Source: Mycolicibacterium sp. P1-18 (GTDB lineage: Bacteria; Actinomycetota; Actinomycetes; Mycobacteriales; Mycobacteriaceae). Taken from it: 64,000 nt of DNA. Every line of letters begins with the position of its first letter. Position 1 is the first letter of the stretch. Position numbers and translations under genes: made by a program. Positions 63,407 through 64,000 of the stretch are shown here, in pieces. The stretch is taken from contig NZ_NPKR01000004.1 of the NCBI RefSeq assembly GCF_008329535.1, positions 558,001 to 622,000 of the forward strand, given 5' to 3'. The notes below the pieces were generated by a model. The model was not told the DNA's origin. It saw nothing but the letters and a program-made list of their open reading frames with translations, and ran no database searches.

Positions 63407-64000
63407 ATGAGCTCACCGTCGAACGGCGCCGCGACGACGCCCACGCAGCCGGCGCTGGAACGCCAGATCGGCCCGCTGCAGGCCACCGCGATCAACATGA
63501 CCCAGATGTGCGGCATCGGGCCCTTCGTCACGATCCCCGCCATGGTCGCCACCTTCGGCGGACCCGAGGCCATGTTCGGCTGGATCGTCGGCGCCCTCCT
63601 CGCCCTGGCCGACGGCCTCATCTGGGCTGAGCTCGGCGCGGCCATGCCCGGCGCCGGCGGCACCTACATCTACCTCCGCGAAGCCTTCCAGTACCGCACC
63701 GGCCGGCTCATGCCGTTCCTCTTCGTGTGGAGCGCGGTGCTGTTCATCCCCCTGATCATGTCCACCGGCATCATCGGCCTGGTCCAGTACCTCGGCTACC
63801 TGATCCCCGGCGTCACCGACGCCGGCGGAAACACCTTGCTGGGCAAGGCCATCGGCGTCGGCATCACGCTGATCATCATGGCCGCGCTGTTCCGCAAGAT
63901 CGGCCAGATCGGCAAGCTCACCACGGTGCTGTTCGTCGTCATGCTCGTCGCGGTGTTCAGCACCATCATCGCCGCCTACAGCCACTTCAGCGGCGCGCAG
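63407..64000 (+). CDS. APC-family amino acid/amine permease, 3' end outside the window
   Basis: ATG 63407 has AAGGAGG at 63394-63400 with a six-base spacer. The frame stays open for 198 codons to the window edge. The N-terminus 'MSSPSNGAATTPTQPALERQ' is cytoplasmic. Then come helix 1 'ATAINMTQMCGIGPFVTIPA' with the kinked glycine region of APC transporters, helix 2 'GGPEAMFGWIVGALLALAD', 'WAELGAAMPGAGGTYIYLRE' (the conserved loop of the family), and three more hydrophobic segments ending 'LTTVLFVVMLVAVFSTII'. About 40 percent of a typical APC permease is present. Its substrate is unknown. Shared control with nagB hints at an amino-sugar or nitrogenous substrate. Base composition is higher in GC than the island. 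Confidence 0.85.
   Translation, partial: MSSPSNGAATTPTQPALERQIGPLQATAINMTQMCGIGPFVTIPAMVATFGGPEAMFGWIVGALLALADGLIWAELGAAMPGAGGTYIYLREAFQYRTGRLMPFLFVWSAVLFIPLIMSTGIIGLVQYLGYLIPGVTDAGGNTLLGKAIGVGITLIIMAALFRKIGQIGKLTTVLFVVMLVAVFSTIIAAYSHFSGAQ

Noticed and set aside
63413..63985. Minus-strand frame of 190 codons rich in Asp, Glu, Gly and His
   Set aside because: It is the antisense shadow of the APC permease. Its acidic, repetitive composition is typical of the reverse of GC-rich membrane-protein genes.
1..64000. CRISPR arrays, insertion sequences, integrases, rRNA and tRNA genes
   Set aside because: No regularly spaced direct repeats, transposase or recombinase motifs, or structured RNA genes were recognised on reading the window. 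A tRNAscan or repeat search could still find a weak one.

Overview
The window is GC-rich DNA with GTG and TTG starts, a type VII (ESX-like) secretion target, a nagB/ROK-repressor/permease locus, AddAB-type recombination nucleases and a type 2 (Pgl-type) BREX system. Together these point to a high-GC actinobacterium, probably of the Mycobacteriales (Gordonia, Rhodococcus, Williamsia or Mycobacterium-like). The species is inference.

Layout. (1) 1-4.6 kb: a likely 3' end of a SNF2-type helicase, a ScoMcrA-head/PD-(D/E)XK nuclease, a DUF6308-like gene, fossils of a VOC and a Nudix gene, and a NucS-like nuclease. (2) 4.8-15.4 kb: a helical-repeat protein (minus strand) divergent from a plus-strand operon of AddB-like nuclease, AddA/UvrD-like helicase-nuclease, SIR2 protein and a small protein. 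(3) 15.6-33.1 kb: a complete, tightly overlapping type 2 BREX operon on the minus strand, in transcription order pglW-pglX-pglY-pglZ-brxD-brxHI. (4) 33.3-42.3 kb: a decayed copy of the helical-repeat gene, an unknown gene, then a translationally coupled operon of small protein, 432-aa protein, PLD-like nuclease and SNF2-type helicase, followed by a second intact helical-repeat gene. (5) 42.4-57.9 kb: a broken endonuclease/exonuclease/phosphatase gene, then a minus-strand series with a macro-domain protein, a 559-aa unknown, a heptad-repeat coiled coil, a HIT-PLD-helicase-S24-DUF3427 giant, a 128-aa protein and a DUF4011/SF1-helicase/DUF3320 giant. (6) 58.2-61.3 kb: a type VII-secretion-associated operon with small membrane proteins. 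(7) 61.3-64 kb: visibly higher-GC core metabolism with frameshifted nagB, a ROK regulator and the start of an APC permease.

About 57 kb therefore reads as a defence island. The most interesting signal is that two different nuclease/helicase operons flanking BREX (AddB-AddA-SIR2 and 432aa-PLD-SNF2) each carry a member of the same small-protein family and each sit beside members of the same helical-repeat family. A third, decayed repeat gene lies between BREX and the second operon. This suggests a modular, undescribed defence architecture in which two shared accessory families are combined with interchangeable enzymatic cores.

Several otherwise intact genes carry single-base frameshifts or in-frame stops (AddB 5' end, EEP gene, a 128-aa gene, a membrane gene, the T7SS effector gene, nagB). 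They may be real decay or indel errors in a draft sequence. No integrase, transposase, tRNA, rRNA or CRISPR array was recognised.
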